A stretch of 64,000 bases of DNA, taken from assembly GCF_026241895.1 (NCBI RefSeq), contig NZ_JAPJIV010000002.1, positions 372,001-436,000 on the forward strand, read 5' to 3'. Below are positions 55,713-64,000 of this stretch, piece after piece (positions within the stretch are counted from its first letter, which is position 1; each line of letters begins with the position of its first letter). The notes under the pieces are model-generated. The model saw nothing but the letters and a program-made list of their open reading frames with translations, searched no databases and was not told the DNA's origin. Source of the stretch: Pseudomonas sp. RIT-562. GTDB taxonomy: Bacteria; Pseudomonadota; Gammaproteobacteria; Pseudomonadales; Pseudomonadaceae. The position numbers and the translations under genes were made by a program.

Positions 55713-56687
55713 ATGAAAAAGACCGTACTCGCCTTCAGCCGTATCACGCCGGAGATGATCGAAGACCTGAAGCAGGATTTCGACGTCATCGTGCCCAACC
55801 CGAAGAACGGCGATATCAATGCCCAATTTAATGAGGCCCTGCCTCACGCCCATGGCTTGATCGGCGTCGGTCGCAAGCTTGGACGGGCGCAGTTGGAAAA
55901 CGCGGCGAAACTGCAGGTGGTCTCCAGCGTTTCAGTGGGCTACGACAACTACGATGTGGCGTATTTCAACGAACGCGGGATCATGCTCACCAACACCCCC
56001 GATGTCCTGACCGAGAGCACTGCGGACCTGGCGTTTGCCCTGATCATGAGCAGCGCCCGCCGGGTGGCCGAGCTGGATGCCTGGACCAAGGCCGGACAAT
56101 GGCAGGCCAGTGTCGGCGCTGCGCTGTTTGGCAGCGATGTACACGGCAAGACCTTGGGCATCGTCGGCATGGGTAACATTGGCGCGGCTATCGCCCGTCG
56201 CGGTCGTCTGGGTTTTAACATGCCGATCATCTACAGCGGCAATAGTCGCAAGCCTGCACTTGAACAGGAGCTCGGCGCGCAATTTCGCAGCCTCGACCAG
56301 TTGCTGGCCGAAGCCGATTTTGTCTGCCTGGTGGTGCCGCTCAGCGAGAAGACCAAACACCTGATCAGCCACCGCGAACTGGGGCTGATGAAGCCGGGCG
56401 CGATCCTGGTGAACATCTCCCGTGGCCCCGTGGTAGACGAACCGGCGCTGATTGAAGCCCTGCAGAACAACCGCATTCGTGGCGCGGGCCTGGACGTCTA
56501 CGAGAAAGAGCCGCTGAGCGACTCGCCATTGTTCCAGTTGAAGAACGCCGTGACCCTGCCGCATATCGGCTCGGCCACTCATGAAACCCGTGAAGCAATG
56601 GCCAATCGCGCCATTACCAACCTGCGTAGCGCGCTGCAAGGTGAGCGCCCGCAAGACCTGGTCAATCCGCAGAGCTGGAACGGTTGA
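55713..56687 (+). CDS. 2-hydroxyacid dehydrogenase (GhrB/2-ketogluconate reductase type)
   Basis: 324 residues. It has the NAD(P) motif GIVGMGNIGAAIA, the catalytic arginine in NISRGPVVDE, the glutamate in DVYEKEPL and the histidine in LPHIGSATHE. The closest known types are glyoxylate/hydroxypyruvate reductase B and 2-ketogluconate reductase (TkrA). It is 76 bases after the LysR gene and may be its own unit. A hairpin follows the stop. Confidence 0.92.
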   Translation: MKKTVLAFSRITPEMIEDLKQDFDVIVPNPKNGDINAQFNEALPHAHGLIGVGRKLGRAQLENAAKLQVVSSVSVGYDNYDVAYFNERGIMLTNTPDVLTESTADLAFALIMSSARRVAELDAWTKAGQWQASVGAALFGSDVHGKTLGIVGMGNIGAAIARRGRLGFNMPIIYSGNSRKPALEQELGAQFRSLDQLLAEADFVCLVVPLSEKTKHLISHRELGLMKPGAILVNISRGPVVDEPALIEALQNNRIRGAGLDVYEKEPLSDSPLFQLKNAVTLPHIGSATHETREAMANRAITNLRSALQGERPQDLVNPQSWNG

Positions 56688-56693
56688 TTGCTA

Positions 56694-56722
56694 GCATGGC
56701 ACGCCCGACCGGCGTGCCATGC
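56694..56722 (+). terminator. Hairpin after the 2-hydroxyacid dehydrogenase gene
   Basis: Perfect 12-base stem GCATGGCACGCC/GGCGTGCCATGC with a 5-base loop, followed by ATATATA rather than a T run. It is a probable transcript end but not a canonical terminator. Confidence 0.55.
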
Positions 56723-56878
56723 ATATATATACGGCGATAATTACCCGCTGAATTAATTAACTCCGCCACTCATTTAAAAGTACATAACTTGCAACTCAGT
56801 GGCCCGCAGTGCTGCGCGAGATTCATTATAAACTTCGAAGCGGTCAACAGTCAGAAACGGACTTCGGAGAACATCTTC

Positions 56879-57388
56879 ATGAGCAACTTCACTACTGCCA
56901 CCACCATCAGACGCAGCAAAGTACTGATCGTCTTGATGGCCGCCATTTTCGGTCTTACCACGCTGGCCAACAATCTCACCGACTACGCTGTCTACGCTGA
57001 ATACATTGGACGCATCCTCAGCATGAGCGATACGCACGACAACGAATCCAGGAAACATCGTGGTATCACTTCAACACTGTTCCACCACCGCTTCTACTGG
57101 GCGATTATCACCCTCGAGGTCATCTTCACGTTTAGTCTGCTATACGGCAGCTGGCAGCTCTATCGCAACTTGAAAGCACCACGCAACGAATTCAACGAGT
57201 CTAAAAAATTTGCCATCATTGGATTCGTGACTGCACTATTCGTCTACCATGTTTTCTACATTACCATTCTCAACGAATGGTTCGACATGGACTACTCACA
57301 ACAATACGATGCCTTCCGCTGGGCTCAAAACAATATTGAATACATGTTCCTCGCCTTGATATACCTGACGGTCGCCAAGGACAGTTGA
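56879..57388 (+). CDS. DUF2165 small integral membrane protein
   Basis: 169 residues with four membrane helices (residues about 13-32, 72-95, 110-130 and 148-165). The ATG at 56879 has GGAG 9 bases upstream; an upstream extension to 56789 is not used. The pattern of a long first loop with YAEYIGRILSMSDT and NEWFDM before the last helix fits DUF2165. The gene and its upstream DNA are clearly lower in GC than neighbouring genes. Function unknown. Confidence 0.8.
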   Translation: MSNFTTATTIRRSKVLIVLMAAIFGLTTLANNLTDYAVYAEYIGRILSMSDTHDNESRKHRGITSTLFHHRFYWAIITLEVIFTFSLLYGSWQLYRNLKAPRNEFNESKKFAIIGFVTALFVYHVFYITILNEWFDMDYSQQYDAFRWAQNNIEYMFLALIYLTVAKDS

Positions 57389-57400
57389 GTAACATGGGTT

Positions 57401-58303
57401 TCAAGCCAACTTGCCGGTCATTGGCTTGATACTGACGCGGGGTTTGCGAAAGACCAAGACGTTGCCCAGCATCACCAGCACCAGCCCGACGAGTGCTGGA
57501 GGGGTCCACTGGTAACCCTCGGCAAATGCCGACACATTCAGCGCCACCACCGGAAACAACACGGTGCAGTACGCGGCCCGCTCAGGCCCCATGCGCCCGA
57601 CCAATGTCAGGTAGGCGGTGAAACCGATCACCGAGCCGGGAATCACCAGGTACAGCAACGAGCCTACGTAGCGCGTATTCCACTCGATGTCGAACGGGAT
57701 GCCCCGGACCAGGCACCAGGCCGACAACATCGCCGCGCCGTAGGCCATGCCCCAGGCATTGGTCGTCAGCGGCTTGAGCCCGGCTTTCTGCTGCAGGCTC
57801 GATAACATGTTGCCGGCGGAAAAACACAGCGTGCCGCACAGTGCCAATCCCAGGCCAAGCAAGGTTTCAGGTGAGGCGGTGTGACCCGCAAGCTCGGGCC
57901 AGAACAGCAGACCAAGGCCGAGCAAGCCCAAGGCGCCGCCCATCAAGACGTTGCGAGCAATTTTCTGGCCGAAAAACACCCGGGCGTTCAAGGCGTTCCA
58001 CAAGGTGGCCGTGGAGAACACTACAGCGACCAGACCGCTGGGGATCCACTGGCTGGCGGTGAGGAAGCACATGAAGTTGACGCAGAACAGACACAAACCC
58101 TGCGCGAGGCAGATCAGGTGTCCGCGGCGATTCATCACTTGCAGGCGGCGGCTGAGCAGCAACATCACGAACAGCACCAGCGCGGCGAGGCCGAAGCGAT
58201 AGACGATTGACACCGGGATGGCTACCACGCCCAACTGCCATTTCAAGGCAATCCAGGTAGTACCCCAGATCAGCACGGTCAGCAAATACAGCGAAAGGTT
58301 CAT
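57401..58303 (-). CDS. DMT-superfamily (EamA) transporter
   Basis: 300 residues with ten membrane helices in two EamA repeats (residues about 1-140 and 150-285). The ATG at 58303 has AGGAGC 8 bases upstream. It is divergent from an AraC regulator gene and ends 12 bases from the convergent DUF2165 gene. EamA proteins export amino acids, metabolites or drugs; the substrate is unknown. Confidence 0.9.
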   Translation of the reverse strand: MNLSLYLLTVLIWGTTWIALKWQLGVVAIPVSIVYRFGLAALVLFVMLLLSRRLQVMNRRGHLICLAQGLCLFCVNFMCFLTASQWIPSGLVAVVFSTATLWNALNARVFFGQKIARNVLMGGALGLLGLGLLFWPELAGHTASPETLLGLGLALCGTLCFSAGNMLSSLQQKAGLKPLTTNAWGMAYGAAMLSAWCLVRGIPFDIEWNTRYVGSLLYLVIPGSVIGFTAYLTLVGRMGPERAAYCTVLFPVVALNVSAFAEGYQWTPPALVGLVLVMLGNVLVFRKPRVSIKPMTGKLA

Positions 58304-58439
58304 GATCAAAGCTCCTGGACAGGGGCTCAGTGTCCTGCGGCTGGCCTCGGCGCACTTGCATAAACTTGCGCTTTTGTCCGGCCACGGGCTGGCAGGTCAT
58401 GTGCTACGGAGTAGGATGCAAGGCGTTGGAGAATCGATC

Positions 58440-59315
58440 ATGGCCGCACTGGAAACCCTGCAAGTCTTTCAAGCCCTTAACCGTTCGCCCCATGCTCGTC
58501 TTGAGCACAGCGCCGAACTCGGTGACGGCATGGCTGCAGCCCTGTGGAACAATCATCACGACGCTCAGGACTACGAGGCGCCCAGTCATCACACCCTGTC
58601 CTGCTACATCGGCGGCGGCACCGGCACCTTTCGCCGCGACCAACCCGGCATCATGGGCGGCCCGGACAAACTGTGCATCCTGCCAGCCGAGCATCCGTCG
58701 GCCTGGGTGATCAATGGCGATATCCGCCTGGCCCACGTGTACTTCAGTCCTGAGCAATTTGCCCTGGGCTGCGTCACCCTGCTCGACCGCGAACCTCGCG
58801 AACTGCTCCTGCGCGAGCACACCTTTCTCGACGACCCGATCCAGGCCCGGCGCTTTCGCCAGTTGATCGCACTGAACTGGGATGAGCCCGGCGAACGCCT
58901 GCTCACCAGCAGCCTGGCCCACGAGATGCTGAGCCATGTCCTCCTCGGCCAGGTGGGCAAGCGCGAAGGGTTGCGCCTCAAGGGCGGACTGGCTGCGCAT
59001 CAGCGCCGGCAACTGGTCGAGTTCATCGACAGCCAGTTGGCCGAAGCCATCAGCCTGGGGCAACTGGCCGGGTTGTGTGCGTTGTCGGAGTATCACTTTG
59101 CGCGGATGTTTCGCGAGAGCTTTGGCCTGCCGCCACACCAGTATGTGCTGGCGCGGCGCTTGCGGCGGGCCCAGGATCTGCTGCGCACGACCGCGCAGCC
59201 ATTGGGGGAGATTGCCCTGGCGTGCGGGTTCTCCAGTGCCAGTCATTTCACCAACAGGTTTCGCCAGGCGGTGGGTGGAACGCCTGGGGAGTATCGGCAG
59301 GCTTTCTTGCGCTAG
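58440..59315 (+). CDS. AraC-family transcriptional regulator
   Basis: 291 residues from the ATG at 58440 (GGAG 9 bases upstream). The C-terminal two-HTH domain has ISLGQLAGLCALSEYHFARMFRESFG- and GEIALACGFSSASHFTNRF-type segments, and the N-terminal part is a sensor domain. It is divergent from the EamA transporter gene (136 bases between starts), so it probably controls that gene. Confidence 0.92.
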   Translation: MAALETLQVFQALNRSPHARLEHSAELGDGMAAALWNNHHDAQDYEAPSHHTLSCYIGGGTGTFRRDQPGIMGGPDKLCILPAEHPSAWVINGDIRLAHVYFSPEQFALGCVTLLDREPRELLLREHTFLDDPIQARRFRQLIALNWDEPGERLLTSSLAHEMLSHVLLGQVGKREGLRLKGGLAAHQRRQLVEFIDSQLAEAISLGQLAGLCALSEYHFARMFRESFGLPPHQYVLARRLRRAQDLLRTTAQPLGEIALACGFSSASHFTNRFRQAVGGTPGEYRQAFLR

Positions 59316-59343
59316 ATCTGAAATGTTCAGCGACTTTGCCGCC

Positions 59344-59422
59344 GTCATCGCGAGCAAGGCTCACTCCTACAGAGTTGACCCGCCTATCACTCAACCCTGT
59401 AGGAGCGAGCCTGCTCGCGATG
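59344..59422. repeat. REPIN, family B
   Basis: Arms TCATCGCGAGCAAGGCTCAC and TAGGAGCGAGCCTGCTCGCG around about 30 bases, between the convergent AraC and receptor genes. Confidence 0.85.
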
Positions 59423-59442
59423 AACGATGACGCGGTGTACCG

Positions 59443-61872
59443 TCAGAACTCCAACGTACTCGACAATGTCACCTGCCGCGAATCCCCCATCGACACGAAG
59501 AACCGGCTCGCTGCCGACGTGTAGTACGTGCGATCAAACAGGTTTTTCACGTTGAGCTGAAACTTGACCGTCTGGCCCTCGACCTTGGTGTCATAGGTGG
59601 CAAACGCATCAGCTACCGTGTAGCTCGGCAGGTCAAAATCATTCACGGCGTTACCCGCCCTCTCCCCCACGTAGCGAGCGCCAGCGCCCACCCGCAGCTG
59701 GTCACCACCGATAATGTTGCCAAAGTCATACACCGCCGACAGCGAGCCACTGTTCTTCGCCACATTTTGCAGCTTCTTGCCCTTGTAGGTCGGGTCTTCG
59801 GTGACCTCGGCGTCGGTATACGCATAGCTGCCGATCATGCTCCAGCGCTCGCTGAGCTGACCGCTCAAATCCATTTCCAGGCCCCGGGAACGTACTTCGC
59901 CTGCGGCACTGTAGATCGTCACCGGCCCCTCGGAATTGGCGACCAGCACATTGCGTTTCTTGATGTCGAACAAGGCGATGTTGCCGGTGACGCGTCCTGG
60001 CAGATCCAGCTTGGCCCCGACTTCCCACGACTTGGCCTCCTCTGGGGCGATGCTGCCATCGAGCACCGTGCTGCTGCCGCTCAGCGGCGCAATGGTCGAG
60101 TTGGGTTTGAACGACTCGGTGTAGCTGCCGTAGAACGACAGGGCGTCGGTATAGCGATACACCAGTCCGGCGCGCGGCACCCACTTCTGGCCATTGCTGT
60201 CGGTGTTGACCTGGAACGGTACGCCTTTGCCCGCGTACTGGTCGTACTCCTGGAATCGCGCGCCGCCGACCAGAATCCATTGATCGGTCAGGTGAATCGA
60301 GTCCTGCAGGAACAGCGAATCGCTGCGCAGGATGTCGGTCTGCGCGCTGTCTGCCGGGCTGACCGTGGTGCCTTCCACCTCGCGACCGTACACCGGATTG
60401 GTATAGCTGAAGCTGCTCAGGCTTTTCTGGCGGATCAGGTCGGCGCGGTAGATCTTGCGGTACTCGTCGTCGATACCGATCACCAGGTCATGCTGCATGC
60501 CCGCCACATCGACCTGGCCTTCCAGGCTGGCCGTGGTGAAGCGGTCGGTGCTGATTGCGTTGTGCGTGCCATCCATGCTGCGAGTCAGCCTGCCCGTGCT
60601 GGTATCGATGGCCGTGACGCGCACCTGGCTGGCATCGTAGGTCTCGCGGTTCCAGCTGTAGCCGAAATGAGCTTTCCAGTTGTCGTTGAGCTGGTGATCG
60701 GCCTCGACATGATAGAGGTCGGACCGCCCCTCCATGTCGTTGAACGGTTCGTCGAGACGCCGCTCGCGGGAGATATCCAGCGGGTGATTGTCCCGGGGAT
60801 CGATCACGGTGCCGCGGTCGAAGGGGGTGAGGAATTCACGGTGCTCATAGGCCAACAACAATGTAGTGCCGTCGCCGAACCAGGCCAGGGACGGCGCAAC
60901 CAGGGTTTCGCGACGCACGCCATAGTTGCGCCAGTAATCTTCGTCATCGTGGTCCAGCACCATGCGATAGGCCAACCCGGAATCACCCAGGGCGCCGGTG
61001 CTGTCGAGGCCGCCGCCACTGCCATTCTTGCCGTTGCCGTAGGTCGAGCCACGCAAGGTCAAGGCGTTGTACTGCTCAAGCTCGGGTTTCTTGCTGACCA
61101 TATTGACCACACCGCCAGGGTCCTGAATGCCGTACAGCAACGAAGCCGGACCCTTGAGCACTTCGACCCGATCCACCGTGGCATTCAGCCCCCTGCCCTG
61201 GATCAGCGGCATGCCGTCGCGCATGATCGAGCCATTGCGGTTGTCGCCGAAGCCGCGGGTCATTACCGAGTCCTGGGTGCTGCCCAACGTGTTGCCTTGA
61301 GTAATGCCACTGACATTGGCCAGTGCGTCATCCAGATTGCGCGGCGCCTGGTCGCGAATGACCTGGGCCGGGATTACATTGACGGTCTGCGGGATTTCCT
61401 GGAGCAACGCCTGCGAGCGCATCACCGAGCTCGTGGGGGGCGGCTGGTAGCTGGTGGATTGCTCCATGACCGAGGTGATGGTGGTCGCGCCCAGGTTCAA
61501 GGCACCCTGGGTTGGCAAAGGCTGCAGTGCCAGGGTGTGAGCATCGGTGCGGTGGAAGGTCAATCCAGAACCGCCGAGCAAGCGCTGCAGCGCCTGCTCG
61601 GCACTCATCTGCCCGCTGACCGCCGGGGCGGTGATACCGTAGGGCGCTTCGTCGGTGTAGACCACACTGAGTCCGGTAACCCGGCTGAAGTCGCTCAAGG
61701 CCTGGGGCAGCGGTTTGGCGGCCAGGGCGAAATTGAACTGGGTGTGTTGCTGGGTCACGCCGGCCTCGGCAGCCAGGGCAATGCCCGACGGCAGCAAAGC
61801 CGACGCGGTAATGCCCAGTGCGGATGCACTCAACCACTGTTTGACCGAAACCAATTTTGCCCTGGACTTCAT
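59443..61872 (-). CDS. TonB-dependent siderophore receptor with STN signalling domain
   Basis: 809 residues with a signal peptide (cleavage near LALAAEA). Residues about 45-105 are the secretin/TonB N-terminal (STN) signalling domain. The plug domain has IPQTVNVIPAQVIRDQ and DRVEVLKGPASLLYG, and a 22-strand barrel ends in the aromatic TLEF. The STN domain tells FecR about ligand binding, so this receptor forms a cell-surface signalling unit with the FecR and sigma factor genes immediately upstream. The ligand, likely a ferric siderophore, cannot be named. No clear Fur box was seen before the start. Confidence 0.94.
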   Translation of the reverse strand: MKSRAKLVSVKQWLSASALGITASALLPSGIALAAEAGVTQQHTQFNFALAAKPLPQALSDFSRVTGLSVVYTDEAPYGITAPAVSGQMSAEQALQRLLGGSGLTFHRTDAHTLALQPLPTQGALNLGATTITSVMEQSTSYQPPPTSSVMRSQALLQEIPQTVNVIPAQVIRDQAPRNLDDALANVSGITQGNTLGSTQDSVMTRGFGDNRNGSIMRDGMPLIQGRGLNATVDRVEVLKGPASLLYGIQDPGGVVNMVSKKPELEQYNALTLRGSTYGNGKNGSGGGLDSTGALGDSGLAYRMVLDHDDEDYWRNYGVRRETLVAPSLAWFGDGTTLLLAYEHREFLTPFDRGTVIDPRDNHPLDISRERRLDEPFNDMEGRSDLYHVEADHQLNDNWKAHFGYSWNRETYDASQVRVTAIDTSTGRLTRSMDGTHNAISTDRFTTASLEGQVDVAGMQHDLVIGIDDEYRKIYRADLIRQKSLSSFSYTNPVYGREVEGTTVSPADSAQTDILRSDSLFLQDSIHLTDQWILVGGARFQEYDQYAGKGVPFQVNTDSNGQKWVPRAGLVYRYTDALSFYGSYTESFKPNSTIAPLSGSSTVLDGSIAPEEAKSWEVGAKLDLPGRVTGNIALFDIKKRNVLVANSEGPVTIYSAAGEVRSRGLEMDLSGQLSERWSMIGSYAYTDAEVTEDPTYKGKKLQNVAKNSGSLSAVYDFGNIIGGDQLRVGAGARYVGERAGNAVNDFDLPSYTVADAFATYDTKVEGQTVKFQLNVKNLFDRTYYTSAASRFFVSMGDSRQVTLSSTLEF

Positions 61873-61986
61873 TGCTCATGACCTGTGTAGAACCGCAACG
61901 GATGCGAATGACTCGCAGTTTCAGTCACTACACGGATGGCGCGAGGTTTTACCTCACTTCAAATTTGAATTATTTTCAGAGGATCT

Positions 61987-62064
61987 AAAGATCGCAGCCT
62001 TCGGCAGCGCCTACAGAAGATCGCGTGTCCCTGTAGGAGCTGCCGAAGGCTGCGATCTTTTGAT
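61987..62064. repeat. REPIN, family A
   Basis: Arms AAGATCGCAGCCTTCGGCAG and CTGCCGAAGGCTGCGATCTT around about 25 bases, between the receptor and fecR genes. Confidence 0.88.
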
Positions 62065-62070
62065 CTTGCG

Positions 62071-63060
62071 CTAGCGCAAAAAGATCAGATGCCCGAAGAC
62101 TTGGGTCTGCTCAAACCCCAACACCCCCTGCAGCGAACTCAATACCGCCTGCGGATCCTTGCTCGGGAAGCTGCCACTGACCCGGCGCGTCGCCAGTTCA
62201 TCGTTGAGCAATACGATGCGCCCTGGGTAATAACGCCCCAGATCCTTCACTACGTCCGCCAGTGGCGTCCTGTAGTAATTGAGCCAACCCTGGCGCCAGG
62301 CCAGCTGCGCTTCACTGTCCACCCCACGAACTTTCTGCGCCGAGCCAGCGCCATAACTGACCTGCTCGCCCGCACCGAGAATCTGCTGTGCAGCCTGCTG
62401 GCGCGCCGTGACACCGACCCGTCCGGACAGCACCGTCACCTGCGCGCCAGCCGGTTGCAGACGTACCTCGAACTGCGTGCCCAGGACCCGCGCCTGGCCT
62501 TGGTTCGCGTCGACGATAAAAGGCTCGCCGGTATGGACGACGCTGAAAAACCCGGCGCCGCGGCGCAATTGCACATGCCGTTCACCACCGCTGAAATTCA
62601 CCGCAATGGCGCTGTCCGCATCCAGCGTTACCTGGGATTGATCAGCCAACGTCACCGTGCGAATTTCCCCTGGAGCCGAGACGTAGTCCGCTCCCAGGTC
62701 ATCCACCCAGCGCATAGGCTGCCATCCAGCCCCCATGCCGATCATCAACAACAGGCAAGCCGCCATTGCCAATCCGCCAGCCCAGCGCCGCACACGGTAC
62801 TGGCGGGAACGATCCATTGAGTTGAGGTAACCCTGCAAGGCAAGCGCATCTTCGCTTGCCAGCGTGCGTGCCGGTGCTTCGCTCAGTTCCCACACCACTT
62901 GAGCCTGGGCGTAGGCCTCGGCGTGGGCGGGATCGGCCTGCAGCCAGCGGCTGAAGGTCACTTGATCGCCGCTGCTGGGCTGGTCGTGCAGCAGGCTCAG
63001 CCAGGCGTAGGCGGCCTGTTCCTGGGCCGGCGTCGGAATGATTCGTTCAACGTGATTCAC
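62071..63060 (-). CDS. fecR: FecR-family anti-sigma regulator
   Basis: 329 residues. An N-terminal FecR cytoplasmic domain (AAYAWLSLLHDQPSSGDQ, FSRWLQADPAHAEAYA) is followed by one membrane helix (residues about 88-108) and a periplasmic domain with the FecR core VSAPGEIRTVTLADQS and the C-terminal STN-interacting part. It relays the ligand signal from the receptor to the sigma factor. The start overlaps the sigma gene stop by 4 bases. Confidence 0.95.
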   Translation of the reverse strand: MNHVERIIPTPAQEQAAYAWLSLLHDQPSSGDQVTFSRWLQADPAHAEAYAQAQVVWELSEAPARTLASEDALALQGYLNSMDRSRQYRVRRWAGGLAMAACLLLMIGMGAGWQPMRWVDDLGADYVSAPGEIRTVTLADQSQVTLDADSAIAVNFSGGERHVQLRRGAGFFSVVHTGEPFIVDANQGQARVLGTQFEVRLQPAGAQVTVLSGRVGVTARQQAAQQILGAGEQVSYGAGSAQKVRGVDSEAQLAWRQGWLNYYRTPLADVVKDLGRYYPGRIVLLNDELATRRVSGSFPSKDPQAVLSSLQGVLGFEQTQVFGHLIFLR

Positions 63061-63620
63061 GGTGCTTTCCCTGGCGTGCGCGGTTTGGTTTCCAGGCTGG
63101 CCTTGCAGGCTTCGAGGGCGCGCATCATATGTTTTTCCACGGCACTCTGGGACAAGCCCATGGCCTTGGCGATCTGCGCGTATTTGCGCCCGTGGATGCG
63201 ATTGAGCAGAAAAATCTGCCGAGTGCGCTCGGGCAACGCACGCAACGCCGCCTCGACATGTCGCAAATCATTGCCGGCCTGCAGCGCAGCCTCGGGTTCG
63301 CTGCCGTGGCTGTCCGGCTGGTCGGGCAGCCAACCCTCGTTGCCCCGCACCCGCGCTCCTTCGCTGCGCAAATGGTCAATGGCAATGTTGCCGGCACAGC
63401 GCAGCAGGTAGGTACTCAGTTCCTCGACCTGCACCAATGGTCGCCGCCAGAATCGCAGGAACAAATCCTGCACCAGATCGGCCGCCGTCGCCCGACAGCC
63501 AACCCGACGACTGACCAGCGCTTCCATCTGCGAGCGCTGGGACAGGAACACCTGCAGGAAATGCGCACGCCCCCCGCCTTGTTGTTCGTCTTCACTGGAT
63601 TCAGGCGGGTGGCTGATCAT
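63057..63620 (-). CDS. fecI: ECF sigma factor, FecI-like
   Basis: 187 residues with sigma region 2 (ADLVQDLFLRFWRRP) and region 4 (LPERTRQIFLLNRIHGRKYAQIAKAMGLSQSAVEKHM). It is the iron-starvation type, coupled to FecR and a TonB receptor. It should direct transcription of the receptor gene. It precedes fecR with an ATGA overlap. Confidence 0.95.
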   Translation of the reverse strand: MISHPPESSEDEQQGGGRAHFLQVFLSQRSQMEALVSRRVGCRATAADLVQDLFLRFWRRPLVQVEELSTYLLRCAGNIAIDHLRSEGARVRGNEGWLPDQPDSHGSEPEAALQAGNDLRHVEAALRALPERTRQIFLLNRIHGRKYAQIAKAMGLSQSAVEKHMMRALEACKASLETKPRTPGKAP

Positions 63621-63627
63621 CGAATCA

Positions 63628-63951
63628 TTACTGCGCGAGTGCGGCGACGGGGCTGGCGAGCAGGCTCAGGCCGGCGAGCGCCAACACCAGGCGCGGGCGG
63701 TAAGGCAACACCAGCACCAACAACAAGGCACTGAGCATCAGCACCGCGCACCACTCGACCAGGCCCAGTCCCCACCCGATTCGGGCCACCAGTAACCAGG
63801 GCGAAACCGCCAGCAACGCCCAGCCAGCCAGTTTCAAGAATTTGCGCCGACCAGCCGTGGGCTTGTGGCCGAGCAGTTCGACGTGATGCCGATCCATCGA
63901 CAGACAAAGCGCGGTAAAACCGCTGTAGCAGAGCAACAGGGCAAGCAGCAT
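63628..63951 (-). CDS. DUF3325 small membrane protein
   Basis: 107 residues with three membrane helices. The start MLLALLLCYSGFTALCLSMDRHHVELLG is split here as MLLALLLCYSGFTALC and MDRHHVELL, both typical of DUF3325. Such proteins accompany PepSY-type membrane proteins next to FecI-FecR-receptor loci and may take part in iron reduction or release at the inner membrane (inference from context). It begins directly after the TGA of the preceding gene. Confidence 0.8.
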   Translation of the reverse strand: MLLALLLCYSGFTALCLSMDRHHVELLGHKPTAGRRKFLKLAGWALLAVSPWLLVARIGWGLGLVEWCAVLMLSALLLVLVLPYRPRLVLALAGLSLLASPVAALAQ

Positions 63952-64000
63952 TCAGTTAGCCTCCCGCTCTGGAGTGACGGCACGTGCACGTTGACGCGGG
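63952..64000 (-). CDS. C-terminal end of an upstream gene, possibly PepSY type
   Basis: Only the last 15 codons are visible, ending in TGA directly before the DUF3325 ATG. The tail reads RAVTPEREAN. The preceding gene in loci of this kind is often a PepSY-associated membrane protein, but that is inference from gene order only. Confidence 0.35.
   Translation of the reverse strand, partial: PRQRARAVTPEREAN

Noticed and set aside
19593..59422. Repeated 20-25 base palindromic words as a possible CRISPR array
   Set aside because: The copies are dispersed between genes as single inverted pairs and not arrayed with regular spacers; no cas genes occur. They are REP/REPIN elements.
61873..62070. Fur box upstream of the TonB receptor
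   Set aside because: No sequence close to GATAATGATAATCATTATC was found; control is more likely through the FecI-like sigma factor.

Overview
The window is chromosomal DNA of a fluorescent Pseudomonas, most likely of the P. fluorescens group. The evidence is the high GC content, the complete Pseudomonas-type alginate operon (algD-8-44-K-E-G-X-L-I-J-F-A), a cyoABCDE oxidase operon, a FecI/FecR/TonB-receptor unit, and many copies of Pseudomonas REP/REPIN palindromes between genes. No rRNA, tRNA, insertion sequence, prophage or CRISPR array was seen.

Layout. (1) 1-540: tail of an unrecognised gene and its terminator. (2) 691-13069: a compact accessory block. Two MocR-type (GntR plus aminotransferase fold) regulators bracket ten minus-strand genes in two apparent operons. 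Operon A (11501-7989) encodes an MFS exporter, an ATP-grasp ligase, a RidA-like protein and a cupin, and ends in a terminator. Operon B (7784-2255) encodes a YfcF-type glutathione transferase, a KamA-type radical SAM aminomutase, a class IV aminotransferase, a clavaminate-synthase-like Fe/2-oxoglutarate oxygenase, an AurF-type diiron oxygenase and a metallo-beta-lactamase-fold hydrolase. This looks like a pathway for a small amino-acid-derived metabolite made without NRPS or PKS. I do not recognise it as a described cluster, and it is my main candidate for a new system. (3) 13247-25000: respiratory and housekeeping genes (cyoEDCBA, dsbB, an amino-acid binding protein, moaEDC, a PIN-PhoH ATPase, a degenerate polysaccharide deacetylase). 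(4) 25235-43674: yaaA, an 800-base leader, then the alginate operon. (5) 43861-49525: assorted genes, including an SDR, a LysR/MFS divergent pair with a palindromic operator, and a delta-60 repeat protein in lower-GC DNA. (6) 49527-55636: a four-part AaeXAB/NodT efflux system with a divergent LysR regulator. (7) 55713-59315: 2-hydroxyacid dehydrogenase, DUF2165 protein, DMT exporter, AraC regulator. (8) 59443-64000: TonB-dependent receptor with STN domain, FecR, FecI-like sigma factor, DUF3325 protein and the tail of another gene.

The alginate genes work together. AlgA and AlgD make GDP-mannuronate; Alg8 and Alg44 polymerise it under c-di-GMP control; AlgK, AlgX, AlgG and AlgL form the periplasmic modification and protection scaffold; AlgI, AlgJ, AlgF (with AlgX) acetylate; AlgE exports. 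In this strain REPIN-type sequences lie inside the translated 5' ends of both algK and algE, lengthening their signal peptides in frame. REPINs also separate algL from algI and algF from algA.
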